NCBI GenBank assembly: GCA_949300365.1
Contig: CASGEC010000001.1
Location: 150,545 to 214,544 of the forward strand
Length of the DNA: 64,000 nt
Direction of reading: 5' to 3'
From: an uncultured Bacillota bacterium
GTDB lineage: Bacteria > Bacillota_I > Bacilli_A > RFN20 > CAG-288
Under the pieces are notes generated by a model. That model saw only the letters and a program-made list of their open reading frames with translations. It had not been told where the DNA came from and made no database searches. The stretch's first letter is position 1. The number at the start of each line of letters is the position of its first letter. Positions 63,648 through 64,000 of the stretch are shown here, piece by piece. The position numbers and the translations under genes were made by a program.

Positions 63648-64000
63648 AAAGAAAAGACGGTTCTCCTGCCTGAGCGACATCGGGACCGCCCGCAAGAACA
63701 ACGAAGATGCCGCCTATTCCGCCAATAGCCAATACGGTGCCCTTTTGGTCGTCGCCGATGGCATGGGCGGACATAGGAAGGGCGAGATGGCAAGCAAGAT
63801 CGTCGTCGACGAGCTTTCCATCGACTTTGCATCGATCCGTCATGCCTATGGTCCTGAAAGGGCCCTTCGTTTCCTTAAGAAAGGCTTGAAGAAGGCCAAC
63901 AAAAGGATCTACAAGCTCTCCCTTTCAGGCGAGGACTACAAGGAGATGGGGACGACGGCCGTCTGCGCCTTCATCACGCCGGAGAAGACGATCGTCTGCA
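63631..64000 (+). CDS. PP2C-family Ser/Thr phosphatase (partial, PrpC-like)
   Basis: Only the first 123 codons are in the window. SDIGTARKNNEDA, VVADGMGGHRKGEMAS and EMGTTAVCAF are the first three PP2C motifs, with the metal-binding aspartates in place. The gene overlaps rlmN by 17 bases. In Bacillota rlmN is followed by prpC and then the PASTA kinase prkC, so the kinase probably lies just beyond the window. The phosphatase reverses kinase marks on cell-wall and translation targets. Confidence 0.9.
   Translation, partial: MQETSEKKRRFSCLSDIGTARKNNEDAAYSANSQYGALLVVADGMGGHRKGEMASKIVVDELSIDFASIRHAYGPERALRFLKKGLKKANKRIYKLSLSGEDYKEMGTTAVCAFITPEKTIVC

Overview
The window is a compact, roughly half-GC bacterial chromosome segment using the standard code: TGA ends many genes and the only Trp tRNA reads UGG. 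Gene content points to a low-GC-lineage Bacillota, probably an uncultured Bacilli/Erysipelotrichia-type gut or rumen bacterium. The signs are glgC-glgD-glgA, CcpA-type cre boxes, strong AGGAGG ribosome sites, LytTR and OmpR-type two-component systems, lipoproteins with BspA and InlB repeats, and an rsmB-like/rlmN/PP2C gene order. The lineage is an inference from gene content only.

Layout. 1-9.8 kb is housekeeping: a fluoride channel, tRNA-Thr, an rRNA methyltransferase, pyrimidine-nucleoside phosphorylase, an ABC-F protein, TypA, an MreB-like protein, YqeY and tRNA-Trp. 9.8-11.8 kb is foreign or decayed: an AT-rich membrane gene, a broken IS transposase, an unusual inverted-repeat cluster and a coding remnant. 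11.8-15.6 kb is a binding-protein/fused-permease/ATPase importer of the Fe3+ class. 15.8-22.4 kb mixes two Nudix hydrolases, a disrupted DUF3427 helicase, a decayed AAA ATPase, Ogt, an orphan NrdI and a membrane protein. 22.8-30 kb is an AgrC/LytTR-type two-component pair followed by a lipoprotein, a membrane protein and a domain-permuted GH3 enzyme gene carrying one nonsense codon; a pair of direct repeats with LytTR geometry lies between the regulator and its presumed targets.

30.6-33.1 kb holds an acyl-CoA synthetase-like gene overlapping a DUF1624 membrane protein. 34.2-39.9 kb is a three-gene SMC-like condensin operon of the Wadjet/MksFEB type (JetA, JetB and JetC homologues) with no JetD nuclease next to it. 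40-45.5 kb has a stand-alone FakA-like C-terminal domain, an AlbA/Schlafen-type ATPase gene bracketed by phased CTTCTAG repeats, and an OmpR-type two-component operon with three membrane proteins. 45.5-51.5 kb has an EF-G-like GTPase without the switch II histidine, divergent from the glycogen operon, each side with its own cre box. 51.6-54.4 kb holds rpmF, a small helical protein, tandem 33-bp palindromic units and two ATPase remnants. 54.7-60.7 kb is a lipoprotein operon. 61.3-64 kb is a catalytically dead RsmB homologue, rlmN and the start of a PP2C phosphatase.

The strongest candidates for a second look are the JetABC operon without JetD, the dead RsmB in the canonical rsmB slot, the phased repeats around the AlbA-type gene, and the LytTR-like repeats before the lipoprotein/GH3 operon. 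Several genes are disrupted by single lesions; these may be real decay or assembly errors, and raw reads would decide.
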